22,723 nucleotides of DNA, taken from assembly GCA_903929845.1 (NCBI GenBank), contig CAIYWF010000171.1, positions 1 to 22,723 on the forward strand. Direction: 5' to 3'. The position numbers and the translations under genes were made by a program. Source of the stretch: an uncultured Chlorobiaceae bacterium (GTDB taxonomy: Bacteria; Bacteroidota; Chlorobiia; Chlorobiales; Chlorobiaceae). Each line of letters opens with the position of its first letter. Within the stretch, counting starts at the first letter, position 1. The notes beneath the pieces are model-generated. The model did no database searches. It had not been told where the DNA came from and saw only the letters and a program-made list of their open reading frames with translations. Positions 7,608-15,681 of this stretch are shown in pieces.

Positions 7608-8366
7608 TTAAAGCCTCGCGCCCCCGGAAATTTCGATAATCTGCCCTGTAATAAACGCTGCATCATCAGACGCAAGAAAAAGAGCGCACAGGGCAACGTC
7701 GTCCGGTGTTGCGATCCGGCCAAGCGGGTAACGCTGTGCACACTCATTGCGAAGCATCTCCCACCGTTCGGACCCGAGAGCCCTGACAAAGGCGGGAACC
7801 TCAACAAGAGCTGGCGCAAGTGCATTGACCGTTATACCATAGCGACCGAGCGACATGGCAAGCGAACGGGTAAATGAGTAAATGCCACCTTTAGACGCTG
7901 AGTAGGAAAACTGGTTCGGACTTCCCCGATAAGCCAGCGAGCTCATATTCACAATTTTTCCAAACCCCCGAGGCTTCATCATCCTGGCAGCTTCACGGCA
8001 GGAGATAATGCAGGATTTGAGATTCAAATCAAGATTGGCGCTCATTTTCAGGTAGTCAATCTCCTCGACATCAGCTGACGGTTCATTGTCGCCACCGGCA
8101 ATGTTCACCACAATGTCCAGCTTTCCATAGCGCTCAGCTATTTGCCGATAGAGTGTCTCTATCTCCTCCTCTCGGGTTACGTCGGCATTTACCGATATCC
8201 CACTCCCCCCGCTCCGCTCAAGAAGTTCAAGGGTTTCAGCACAGCCAGTTACATTAATATCGCTGGCAATAACAGCAGCTCCTTCAGTTGCAAAACAGAG
8301 TGCCACTGCCCTGCCGATTCCTCCTGCCGCTCCGGTAACGAGCGCAATTTTTCCAAAAAGACGCAT
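7608..8366 (-). CDS. Short-chain dehydrogenase/reductase (FabG-like)
   Basis: A 252-residue classical SDR. The cofactor motif TGAAGGIG is at 11-18, the D36 after the second strand (ASDIN) suggests NAD(H) preference, NIAGG is at 88-92, and the catalytic residues are in NMSS (S142/S143), Y155 and K159 (YSASK). The end, TGQIIEISGGARL, is typical of 3-oxoacyl-ACP-reductase-like SDRs. The substrate cannot be told from sequence. I chose the ATG at 8366 since the family begins with GKIALVTG; an upstream ATG would overlap the preceding gene. It follows the DUF3127 gene by 32 bases and is the last gene of this minus-strand run. Confidence 0.85.
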   Translation of the reverse strand: MRLFGKIALVTGAAGGIGRAVALCFATEGAAVIASDINVTGCAETLELLERSGGSGISVNADVTREEEIETLYRQIAERYGKLDIVVNIAGGDNEPSADVEEIDYLKMSANLDLNLKSCIISCREAARMMKPRGFGKIVNMSSLAYRGSPNQFSYSASKGGIYSFTRSLAMSLGRYGITVNALAPALVEVPAFVRALGSERWEMLRNECAQRYPLGRIATPDDVALCALFLASDDAAFITGQIIEISGGARL

Positions 8367-8398
8367 GGTCGTCTCTTGTTTAATTTTTCGATGACATC

Positions 8399-8764
8399 TC
8401 AGAACGGACAATCATCATTCGCAATAACGCTCTCGCTCTGACTTTCGAAAACCGGCGGTTCCCAGGATCCAGAGTCCTCGGAATAGGAGGTGTCCGGCTG
8501 ATTGACCCCCTCAACTTTCCATCCCTTGACGTCGGTATACCACTTACCGTTGAACTCCCTGCTTTCAATGTCAAACGAGATCGTGAGCTTTGATCCCACC
8601 TTCAGTAAATTTCTGTCATACTTCTCTCCCCACAATGAAATGCAGACTTTTTTCGGATACTGCCCTTCAGTTTCAACAATAATATCCTGTTTTTTCCATG
8701 TTCCATTCCTTCCTGTACCCGTCTGTTCAGGAAGAATTGCCGATAGCTTGGCCGTGAGTTGCAT
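8399..8764 (-). CDS. DUF3127 protein with an SSB-like C-terminal tip
   Basis: A 121-residue protein. The N-terminal 88 residues match what I remember of DUF3127, a small family mainly of Bacteroidetes/Chlorobi: MQLTAKLSAILPEQTG, then QDIIVETEGQYPKKV, KVGSKLTISFDIESREF and a closing W in KGWKVE. The strand pattern suggests an OB-fold. A low-complexity acidic linker rich in Ser/Glu/Asp (about 90-116) follows, and the protein ends NDDCPF. Bacterial single-strand DNA-binding proteins have the same design, an OB-fold, a flexible linker and a DDxPF tip that recruits repair and replication proteins. A role in DNA metabolism is therefore plausible but is inference. It lies 27 bases after the polytopic membrane protein gene. 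Confidence 0.72.
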   Translation of the reverse strand: MQLTAKLSAILPEQTGTGRNGTWKKQDIIVETEGQYPKKVCISLWGEKYDRNLLKVGSKLTISFDIESREFNGKWYTDVKGWKVEGVNQPDTSYSEDSGSWEPPVFESQSESVIANDDCPF

Positions 8765-8791
8765 AATAATTATGAATAAATTGATTCGTTA

Positions 8792-10069
8792 TTAAACTGT
8801 TTTGATTTCACCCCGGAGAATGAAGGTGACATAATAAACCGAACATCCGTAGAAACAACCTGCAACACCAAGGAGCAGGTTGTTTTCCAGAAAGAATGCC
8901 AACAAAATTGCGGTCGCCGAGAGTAAAAGCACTGTAAGCTGTTTGAAGGCTTTATTCATCACCGGCTCACCAAGCAGGGCTGAAAGTGCTATCGCACTTC
9001 TGAGTGTTTCAAGTGAGTTTGATCGGACAATTGATGGAATAACAATATAAATCATACCGATAAAGGAAAAGGTGATCCAGCCGAGCAAGGCAGCATGAGT
9101 ATGGGAGTGATAAATCCACATTCTGTCGAAACGCAAGGGAGGCACCGTACCAAAATGAATCCCCTTTAAAAAGTAGATATTCATGATGCCGTAACCACTG
9201 GTCGCAAAAAGAAGCGCAAGGCCGCTCAACAGAAATGCAAGTGCTGGATGGTGAAATTTGGTATGGAAAAAATTGTTGAGGTAAACAGCAAAACTGCCAA
9301 GCAGAGCCATCACACCAAACAACAGAAAATGGCTGAGCAGCATCATACCAAGATAGTACTCAGCCAGAATAACAATCAGAAAAAGGAGAACTCCGCCGAC
9401 AAAGATATAAAACCAGAGACTGAAAAGCCGCTTTGCCAGCTCCTGTTTTGATGACCTGCTCCATGCGTAGGTATAGAGAAATCCCATCACACTGATACTG
9501 AGTGGAAATGAAGAACCAAGAAAGTAGGAAGACTGTGTCACAAAAAAGGGAATAATTCTCTGATCAGGAAAAGCCTCTTTAAGACCAAGCGTAAAAAGAC
9601 CAAGGTTGGCAACGAGCAGAAAAAGAACATCAAAAATATAGTAGCGCACCGAAACTTCGTTCCAGATTTTCGGAACTGAAAGCGTAGTGAAAATCTCCCT
9701 GAGCGGCCCGGCCACAACAACCATGAGCAGTAAGCCTGTAAAGGCTTTCAAGAAGGGCCAATCCATGAAAACGGCAATAGTAATCATGACCAACGAGAGC
9801 AGAACTGCATAAATATAGCGCAACTGCTTTGCTGGATCAATCTTCAGTTCAGGGTAGATTGCGGCTGTCAGGTAGCGGTTAAGAATGAGGATGGCAAGGT
9901 TGCCGAATCCGATAAAAAAGAGATAGGGATGAAGCTTCAAGAGAAACATATTCCCCATAAATGCTCCTGCTGCCCCCAAAAGAGACGCAACGGCAATAAC
10001 GGTCACGGAAACAGAGAGAAAAAGCCTGGCAACACTGCTTAACTCTCCATCAAAATGGTGCAGTTTCAT
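8792..10069 (-). CDS. Polytopic His-rich membrane protein, heme-copper-oxidase subunit I-like
   Basis: A 425-residue protein with about 12 predicted membrane helices (roughly 13-35, 44-66, 86-103, 108-122, 142-163, 184-204, 217-239, 243-266, 275-298, 322-346, 377-394, 397-419). Histidines in or next to helices (H47, H247, H269, H273, H274, H321, H323, H325) and the segment YHSHTHAALLGW...GMIYIVIP (320-345) resemble helices of CcoN/NorB-type oxidases, where His residues bind hemes and a metal. I cannot assign the full six-His set, so it may be a non-catalytic or heme-sensing relative (an NnrS-like protein is an alternative). Its ATG directly follows the TGA of the DoxX-like gene (TGAATG), so they are translationally coupled. 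Confidence 0.6.
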   Translation of the reverse strand: MKLHHFDGELSSVARLFLSVSVTVIAVASLLGAAGAFMGNMFLLKLHPYLFFIGFGNLAILILNRYLTAAIYPELKIDPAKQLRYIYAVLLSLVMITIAVFMDWPFLKAFTGLLLMVVVAGPLREIFTTLSVPKIWNEVSVRYYIFDVLFLLVANLGLFTLGLKEAFPDQRIIPFFVTQSSYFLGSSFPLSISVMGFLYTYAWSRSSKQELAKRLFSLWFYIFVGGVLLFLIVILAEYYLGMMLLSHFLLFGVMALLGSFAVYLNNFFHTKFHHPALAFLLSGLALLFATSGYGIMNIYFLKGIHFGTVPPLRFDRMWIYHSHTHAALLGWITFSFIGMIYIVIPSIVRSNSLETLRSAIALSALLGEPVMNKAFKQLTVLLLSATAILLAFFLENNLLLGVAGCFYGCSVYYVTFILRGEIKTV

Positions 10070-10468
10070 TCAGGTCAGGGTTTTTATTTTATTCAATTCA
10101 ATTACAGCAATCACTGAAAGCGCAATCAGGGAAACATTCAGTGTCAGGGGATTGAATGGCAAAGAAAACATTGTTGGCTCGAACAGGGCGACAAAACAAA
10201 GAAGCCCGACTAAAGACGCTGCATTGAGCCAGAACACCCAGCTCCATCGAGCCACAAGCAGGAAAAGTCCAAACACGATCTCTGCTATGCCCATCCATAG
10301 TACCGCTTCACAAGCCCACTGATAAACCGGAATAATGTGGCCAAGCAGGTCTATTTCTCCCCTGCTTTGACAAACTATTTTTGGAACAGCACCCTGATAA
10401 ACCCATGAAAAGGAAAGTGCAGCACGGCACAACAACAGTCCCGGAGTCTGGTTTGAGAAATAAGACAT
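10070..10468 (-). CDS. DoxX-like membrane protein
   Basis: A 132-residue protein with four membrane helices (about 9-28, 53-72, 76-96, 109-124). The start of the first helix, LLLCRAALSFSWVYQGAVPKI, carries the R...WxYQGxxPK pattern I associate with the DoxX-like family (related to DoxX/DoxD, thiosulfate:quinone oxidoreductase subunits, but most members are uncharacterised). I chose the ATG at 10468: the longer frame to 10648 would overlap the 3' end of the RND gene and its added residues are an antisense-like arginine-rich stretch. It begins 35 bases after the RND gene and is coupled to the next gene. Function unknown; redox or membrane-stress roles are only guesses. Confidence 0.7.
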   Translation of the reverse strand: MSYFSNQTPGLLLCRAALSFSWVYQGAVPKIVCQSRGEIDLLGHIIPVYQWACEAVLWMGIAEIVFGLFLLVARWSWVFWLNAASLVGLLCFVALFEPTMFSLPFNPLTLNVSLIALSVIAVIELNKIKTLT

Positions 10469-10503
10469 TACCGGTCGCAGGTTAACGGAATTACAAAAAA
10501 TGG

Positions 10504-13500
10504 CTACACCGCCTGTTTCCTTTTCAGCTTTGAAAATTTGCCTTGCATCTTGTCGAACCAGACATAAACGACTGGAATAACCAGCAGAGTCAGAAACATT
10601 GAACTGAAAAGTCCGCCGACAAGAGCAACGGAAAGCCCGGACTTCCATTCAGATCCTGAGCTTTGAGAAAGCGCAATAGGGAGAAGCCCGAAAATCAGTG
10701 TCAAGGTGGTCATGAGAATGGGACGCAACCGCTCTTTTGCTGCTTCAAGAATAGCCTCAGAAAGCTCCATCCCCTCTTCGCGGAACTTGTTGATAAAATC
10801 TACCAGCAGAATAGCGTTTTTTCCCACAAGCCCGATAAGCATGATAATACCAAGAATAGTGAAAATACTCAGTGATTTACCGGTAATGGCCAAAGCGAAA
10901 AGCGCTCCGATAATAGCGAGCGGAATAGAAAACATCACCACCATCGGCCAAATCCAAGAATCGTAGAGTGCAACCATGATAAGATAGACAAAGATAATGG
11001 CAACAAGAAAAGAGAGCAGAAGGGTCGAGTTTGATTCCCCCTGCCTTTTGAGATCAGATTCATAAGCATAGCTCACTGTTGAAGGCATGAGAAGAGTTTT
11101 TTTCATGTTTGCCATGATCCGCTCAATCTCTTTACCAATGCTTCCAACAGGACGACCAACAACCTGTGCCTTGACCCAGACAGCATTGTTTCGATCCTTC
11201 CGCTGCAACTGCGTATAGCCCCGATCCTGTTCAAAAGTGACAAACTGACCGAGACGAACCATATCGCCTTGGGAAGTACGGAAGGTGATCTCGGAAAGCG
11301 TTGAGGTGTCCTGACGATAGTATTTGTCGAGCATCACCCTGATATCGTATTCATCTCCTCCATCCCGGTATTTGCCGGCTTCATCTCCGGCATAAGCAGT
11401 CCGCAATGCGGCTCCTACATCGGCAATAGAGATGCCAAAGGTGCCCATTTTTTCACGATCGACGATAACGCGCATTTCGGGACTTCCGATTTGAGAGGTC
11501 AATTTGATATCGGCAGTTCCTGAAACAGTTTTGAGACTGTCTCGCAATGCTTCGGCCACACGGGTCACCTGACTTCTCAGTGGCCCACTGATAATAACTG
11601 CAACCGGCGTTTCATTGGCTGTTCCAAAAATTCCGATAGGGTTGATGCTTGCCTTGAGGCCGACAATATCCTGCAGATTGACCCGAATTGCCTGCATAAT
11701 GGTATCTGTCGATCGGGTCCGCTCCTCTTTGGGTGTAAGCCTGACATTGATTTCAGAAATATTGTCAGCGCTCTGATTGAAAAAGCCTTCGGTTGAAGCC
11801 CCAACATTAACCATCACCTTTTTCACTTCTGCCATTGAGGTGAGACGACGTTCCACACTTCTGGTCAACCGGTTGGTCTCCTGAAGAGGGGTTCCCGGTT
11901 CAAGTTCCAGTTTGACGGCAAACTCCCCGCGATCAGACACGGAGATAAACTCTCCACCGATAAAGCCAAAAAATGGAAGGAGAAAAGAGAGAAACAACAA
12001 CAGTATGGCACTGAAAAAAACTTTTCGGGGATTGCGTAAGCTCCACTGAAGGAGATTGATATAGATCTGGCGCAGACGCTGGAAGTTGCGTTCAAAAGCA
12101 ACAGCAAACTTTTCTACAGGATTTTTTCCGGTAAACTTTTCAACAGTGGAAAAGCGCGATGCAAGCAGTGGAGTCAAGGTAAAAGAGACAAAAAGGCTGA
12201 CCAGAGTAGAGATAACCATAACAACGGAAAATTCCCGCAGAATATTTCCAACAATGCCACTGACCAGAGAGAGCGGCAGAAAAACAACCACATCAACCAT
12301 TGTAATAGAGAGTGCAGTAAAGCCAATCTCGTTTCTGCCAGCAAGGGCGGCATTTCGGGGCTCTTCGCCGCGTTCGAGATGGCGGTAAATATTTTCAAGC
12401 ACCACAATGGAATCGTCAACCAGAACGCCCACCACCAGTGACAGTGAGAGCAGCGTCATGAGATTCAGGGAAAAACCAAAAAGGTACATTCCGATAAAGG
12501 TCGTCACAAGAGACGTTGGAATGGAAACAAGCACAATCAGTGAGTTACGCAGACTGTGGAGAAAGAGCAACATGACGAGGGCAACAAGCAGCACTGCAAG
12601 CATAAGGTCATGCTGCACAGCGGTGACAGCTTCAAGCGTAAAGGTCGAAGCATCCTGTGCAATGTCAAAGTGGAGGTGACGAGCGCTGTAGAGTTTTTCA
12701 AGCTTTGAAAGAGCCGCTCTTGTAAGACGACTTACATCAACGGTGTTGGCATCGCTCTGCTTCATGACCATAATACCGACCGCACTTCGACCGTTAACCC
12801 TTGTAAGGGTGGTGATCTCCTTAAAGCCATCCTCAACTTCAGCAACATCCCTCAATGCAACCGTACCTGAAGCGGTAGTTCGCAAAACAAGGTTTTTCAG
12901 CTCTTCCAGACTGGTGAACTTGCCAGAAAGCCTGACCACAAACTGCTTGTCGCTGTCATCAATTTTGCCGGTCGGAAAATCACTGTTGGCCTTTCCAACC
13001 TCTTTGAAGACATCTGTGACAGTCAGACCATAGCTCTGAAGCCTTGCCAGATCAATATTAACCCTGATTTCCCGCTCACGGCCTCCAAGCAAGTATACTT
13101 GCCCAACACCGCCGACACTTGCAAGCTGCGGCTTTATGTCATCTTTGAGCATCTGGTAAAACTCCGCATCCGGCAGTGATGAGGTTGCCCCGATGCGCAG
13201 CACAGGCACCTCATCGAGAGCAAAACGGGTAATAACCGGCGCTTTTGCTTCGTTGGGAAAGCGATCGCGCACCTCATTGATCTTGCGCTGGGCATCCTGC
13301 AACGCCTTTTCAATATTGGCTGAATTGGAAAACTCGATGGCTACCACAGACAGCCCTTCAGTCGAGGTAGAGGTAATGGATGATATTTTTTCAATGGCCG
13401 AAACAGCTTCCTCAACAGGTTTGGTCAGCGATGTTTCAACCTCTCCCGGCGACGCACCAGGATAGAGAATGGAAACGGTAACAACTGGCGGGGTCATCTT

Positions 13501-13614
13501 CGGCAAGAGCTCATACTGCAACTGCTGGTAGCTGAAGAGGCCGAGAATACCAATCACGGTAAAAAGCACAACAATAAGCGTCGGCCTTTTTATGGAAAGC
13601 TCAGTCAGCGTCAT
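10504..13614 (-). CDS. RND efflux transporter, inner-membrane pump (HAE-1/AcrB family)
   Basis: A 1036-residue proton-driven efflux pump. It has the normal architecture: a first helix (11-29), a large periplasmic porter loop, helices from about 335, and a repeat of the same layout in the second half. D400 and D401 in VVGVLVDDSIVVLENIYRH are the proton-relay pair of helix 4. Early motifs GASPGEVE (53-60) and KPVEEAVSAIEKI are characteristic of the HAE-1 subfamily, which exports hydrophobic or amphiphilic compounds; the substrate cannot be told. Its ATG overlaps the stop of the membrane fusion protein gene (ATGA). No TolC-type outer-membrane gene is present in the window, so the pump must use one encoded elsewhere. 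Confidence 0.95.
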   Translation of the reverse strand: MTLTELSIKRPTLIVVLFTVIGILGLFSYQQLQYELLPKMTPPVVTVSILYPGASPGEVETSLTKPVEEAVSAIEKISSITSTSTEGLSVVAIEFSNSANIEKALQDAQRKINEVRDRFPNEAKAPVITRFALDEVPVLRIGATSSLPDAEFYQMLKDDIKPQLASVGGVGQVYLLGGREREIRVNIDLARLQSYGLTVTDVFKEVGKANSDFPTGKIDDSDKQFVVRLSGKFTSLEELKNLVLRTTASGTVALRDVAEVEDGFKEITTLTRVNGRSAVGIMVMKQSDANTVDVSRLTRAALSKLEKLYSARHLHFDIAQDASTFTLEAVTAVQHDLMLAVLLVALVMLLFLHSLRNSLIVLVSIPTSLVTTFIGMYLFGFSLNLMTLLSLSLVVGVLVDDSIVVLENIYRHLERGEEPRNAALAGRNEIGFTALSITMVDVVVFLPLSLVSGIVGNILREFSVVMVISTLVSLFVSFTLTPLLASRFSTVEKFTGKNPVEKFAVAFERNFQRLRQIYINLLQWSLRNPRKVFFSAILLLFLSFLLPFFGFIGGEFISVSDRGEFAVKLELEPGTPLQETNRLTRSVERRLTSMAEVKKVMVNVGASTEGFFNQSADNISEINVRLTPKEERTRSTDTIMQAIRVNLQDIVGLKASINPIGIFGTANETPVAVIISGPLRSQVTRVAEALRDSLKTVSGTADIKLTSQIGSPEMRVIVDREKMGTFGISIADVGAALRTAYAGDEAGKYRDGGDEYDIRVMLDKYYRQDTSTLSEITFRTSQGDMVRLGQFVTFEQDRGYTQLQRKDRNNAVWVKAQVVGRPVGSIGKEIERIMANMKKTLLMPSTVSYAYESDLKRQGESNSTLLLSFLVAIIFVYLIMVALYDSWIWPMVVMFSIPLAIIGALFALAITGKSLSIFTILGIIMLIGLVGKNAILLVDFINKFREEGMELSEAILEAAKERLRPILMTTLTLIFGLLPIALSQSSGSEWKSGLSVALVGGLFSSMFLTLLVIPVVYVWFDKMQGKFSKLKRKQAV

Positions 13615-14687
13615 GGTCGTCCAGAATTCTTCTGCTGGTCGATGACGAGAACATCGGCCCCGTCATGAAGCTCGTTCTGGCCACTTATCACCACACTGTC
13701 GCCGGGAGCTAATCCACCGAGAACCTCAAGGTGCTTTTGCAGCTCCACACCTGCAAGAAATGACTTTAAAAATGCCTTGCCGCAACGTACAACAAAAAGT
13801 TGAGGATTTCTTATTCCTGAAACAAGTGCGACACGCGGAACCAGAACTGCCTGCCGTTCCCCTTCGCCCGAAGAGAGTACTCTGGCAAACATTCCCGACC
13901 TGAAGCTGGCTTTACCGGTATTCTGCAACAGCACTTCTATCCTGCAGGTATGATCACGACCTGACTTGTCGCTCACTGAACCGACCTTACCGCTGAAGAT
14001 CTCTCCAGGATAAAGATCGCTGGTTACCGTCAGGGATGTGCCTTCAACAAACTTCCTCATCTCTCTTTCAGGCACAAAAATGATGATCTTTACTCTCGAC
14101 ATATCGACAAGATGCGCCACCTTCATACCTTCGTGAACAAGTTCTCCCTGTTCCACAAGACGCGAAGTTACAAGACCGGAAAAAGGCGCTTTGACTCTTG
14201 TGTCATTGTATTTTCTATCCGCCGCAACAAACTCCGCTTCAGCCTCTTCACGCTGCAACTGCACTGTTTCATACGCTGAAAGTGCCACAGCACCTTCTTT
14301 GTAAAGGGTTCTATAGCGATCGACATCCTGTTTCGCCTGACTGAAATGGGCATCCGCCTTCTTCTGCCGGGCAGTGGCAAGTTCATTATCAAGGATCAAC
14401 AATGTTTCTCCTGCCTTTTTCTGCTCTCCCGGTTCTGCTGAAACCCTGCGGACTATACCCGCAGACTCAGAAAAGATATCCGCCTCCCTGAGGGCCTCAA
14501 CTGTTCCCACGATGCTGAAACTGTCACGAACGGCCGCTTTCGAGATACGGACAACCGAGACCGGAATACGGTCAATAACCTTTGCTTTCACTGTTTTGTG
14601 CGTTTCAGGACGCTGGGTCAGCCAGAACAATCCCAAAAGAAGCAGGAGCAACAGCACAGGAAAAACGAACTTCTGATTTTTCTTCAT
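13611..14687 (-). CDS. RND periplasmic adaptor (membrane fusion protein, HlyD/AcrA family)
   Basis: A 358-residue adaptor that links the RND pump to an outer-membrane channel. An N-terminal signal anchor spans 8-24 (VFPVLLLLLLLGLFWL), without a lipobox cysteine. The lipoyl half-motifs are at about 66-100 (EADIFSESAGIVRRV) and 163-195 (TRVKAPFSGLVTSRLVEQGE), flanking a helical hairpin at about 102-160. A beta-barrel and membrane-proximal domain follow. The hairpin is short, as in adaptors of HAE-1 pumps with an AcrA-like fold. It is the first gene of the efflux run and its stop overlaps the pump's start. No Shine-Dalgarno is evident before the ATG. Confidence 0.93.
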   Translation of the reverse strand: MKKNQKFVFPVLLLLLLLGLFWLTQRPETHKTVKAKVIDRIPVSVVRISKAAVRDSFSIVGTVEALREADIFSESAGIVRRVSAEPGEQKKAGETLLILDNELATARQKKADAHFSQAKQDVDRYRTLYKEGAVALSAYETVQLQREEAEAEFVAADRKYNDTRVKAPFSGLVTSRLVEQGELVHEGMKVAHLVDMSRVKIIIFVPEREMRKFVEGTSLTVTSDLYPGEIFSGKVGSVSDKSGRDHTCRIEVLLQNTGKASFRSGMFARVLSSGEGERQAVLVPRVALVSGIRNPQLFVVRCGKAFLKSFLAGVELQKHLEVLGGLAPGDSVVISGQNELHDGADVLVIDQQKNSGRP

Positions 14688-14728
14688 TGTCAGGAATTCT
14701 ACGGTAAAATGAGAGCAAGCCCTACGAC

Positions 14729-14756
14729 AAAAAAGCGAACCAAAGCTCGCTTTTTT
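14729..14756 (-). terminator. Rho-independent terminator (bidirectional) after the third PhoU-like gene
   Basis: An exact inverted repeat with ten-base arms AAAAAAGCGA (14729-14738) and TCGCTTTTTT (14747-14756) around an eight-base loop. On the minus strand it forms a hairpin with a T-run 24 bases after the stop of the PhoU-like gene, and it separates the phosphate region from the efflux operon. The A-run on the other side would let it work in both directions. Confidence 0.8.
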
Positions 14757-14779
14757 ATGTCATAAAAACAAAGGCGATC

Positions 14780-15511
14780 TCAGCAGAAGTTACTGGCAAT
14801 GGAACACGAAATATCTGCCGAAGCCTTGACATGTTCAATAATCGAAAGAACTCCTGTGAGATTGATAATGTTCTGGTCATTCACCGATGCCTTGATCTTT
14901 GCTGCCGCACTGTCATAAAGCGCCTGAATCTCACTCATCATCACCAAGGTTTCACTTGCATGTTTCGAGTTGCCGCTCACATAAGCTTCAACGGCTTTCT
15001 TGATCATTTCAGCCGTAATATCGCCCATTGGTTTCAGTCCGTACTCATCCTTGTGCAGATCCTCAACATTGGCAAACTTCACATACTCAGCCTTGTCTGC
15101 AATATTGAGCGCCAACTGGGCCAGTCGTTCAAGATCACGGAGAATCATCCTGGCATATTTGATCGCCTGAAGATCTTCTGCGCCAAGATTCTGGAAAGAT
15201 GCGTAGGCAAGGGTAAGGTATTCAACCTCAAACTTCCCTTTCCTGATATAGGCCTCATCAAATTTGAATGCCGAAGAGGCAAGCTCAATATTTCCCTTTG
15301 TTGATGCCCGGATGCTGAGCATCAGATTATTTTCAACATTTGAGGACAGTTTGGTAAGCTTCTGCTTGAGTGATTCAAGCTGTACATAGACTGTTCCCTG
15401 GGGTTTTGTTGAAAGAGCAAATTTTGCGGGATCAATCTTGATGGTAAAAGCTTGCGGAGTTTCTGTTGTTTTCGGTGAATCGCCGAAAATTTTTCCTAAC
15501 AGGTTAGCCAT
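14780..15511 (-). CDS. PhoU-domain-like protein, divergent
   Basis: A 243-residue mostly helical protein from the ATG at 15511 (a TTG three codons upstream is in frame but less likely). MILRDLERLAQLALNIADK (122-140) resembles the DLERIGD...I helix of PhoU, and the C-terminal VLSIIEHVKASADISCSIA (221-239) sits where the second PhoU repeat has its LERxADHxxxI helix. The metal-binding acidic residues are largely missing, so metal binding like that of PhoU is doubtful. The N-terminal 35 residues are an extra non-helical part. Position next to pst/phoU genes supports the assignment. A DUF47-type protein of the same fold is an alternative. It ends at a strong terminator. Confidence 0.6.
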   Translation of the reverse strand: MANLLGKIFGDSPKTTETPQAFTIKIDPAKFALSTKPQGTVYVQLESLKQKLTKLSSNVENNLMLSIRASTKGNIELASSAFKFDEAYIRKGKFEVEYLTLAYASFQNLGAEDLQAIKYARMILRDLERLAQLALNIADKAEYVKFANVEDLHKDEYGLKPMGDITAEMIKKAVEAYVSGNSKHASETLVMMSEIQALYDSAAAKIKASVNDQNIINLTGVLSIIEHVKASADISCSIASNFC

Positions 15512-15681
15512 AGAGTTCAAACACCATGCTTATGATTTAAAAGATACAAAGTGACCTTAATTTAGCAGACCTGCAAGGTAAAATGCAAGAAAAAAACAAA
15601 AAACAATTTTGGGATCACCCATACCTCACCCACAATCCTGAACTAAGTCAGTACTGTGATCAGTTTCCTGGAACGACCCTA

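Noticed and set aside
10469..10648. 60-residue N-terminal extension of the DoxX-like protein
   Set aside because: It overlaps the 3' end of the RND gene and its residues do not look like a signal or membrane segment; the ATG at 10468 starts just before the first helix.
15605..15622. GGGTGATCCC hairpin followed by T-runs as a terminator of the repeat-protein gene
   Set aside because: The stem is only four base pairs with interrupted T-runs, too weak to call.
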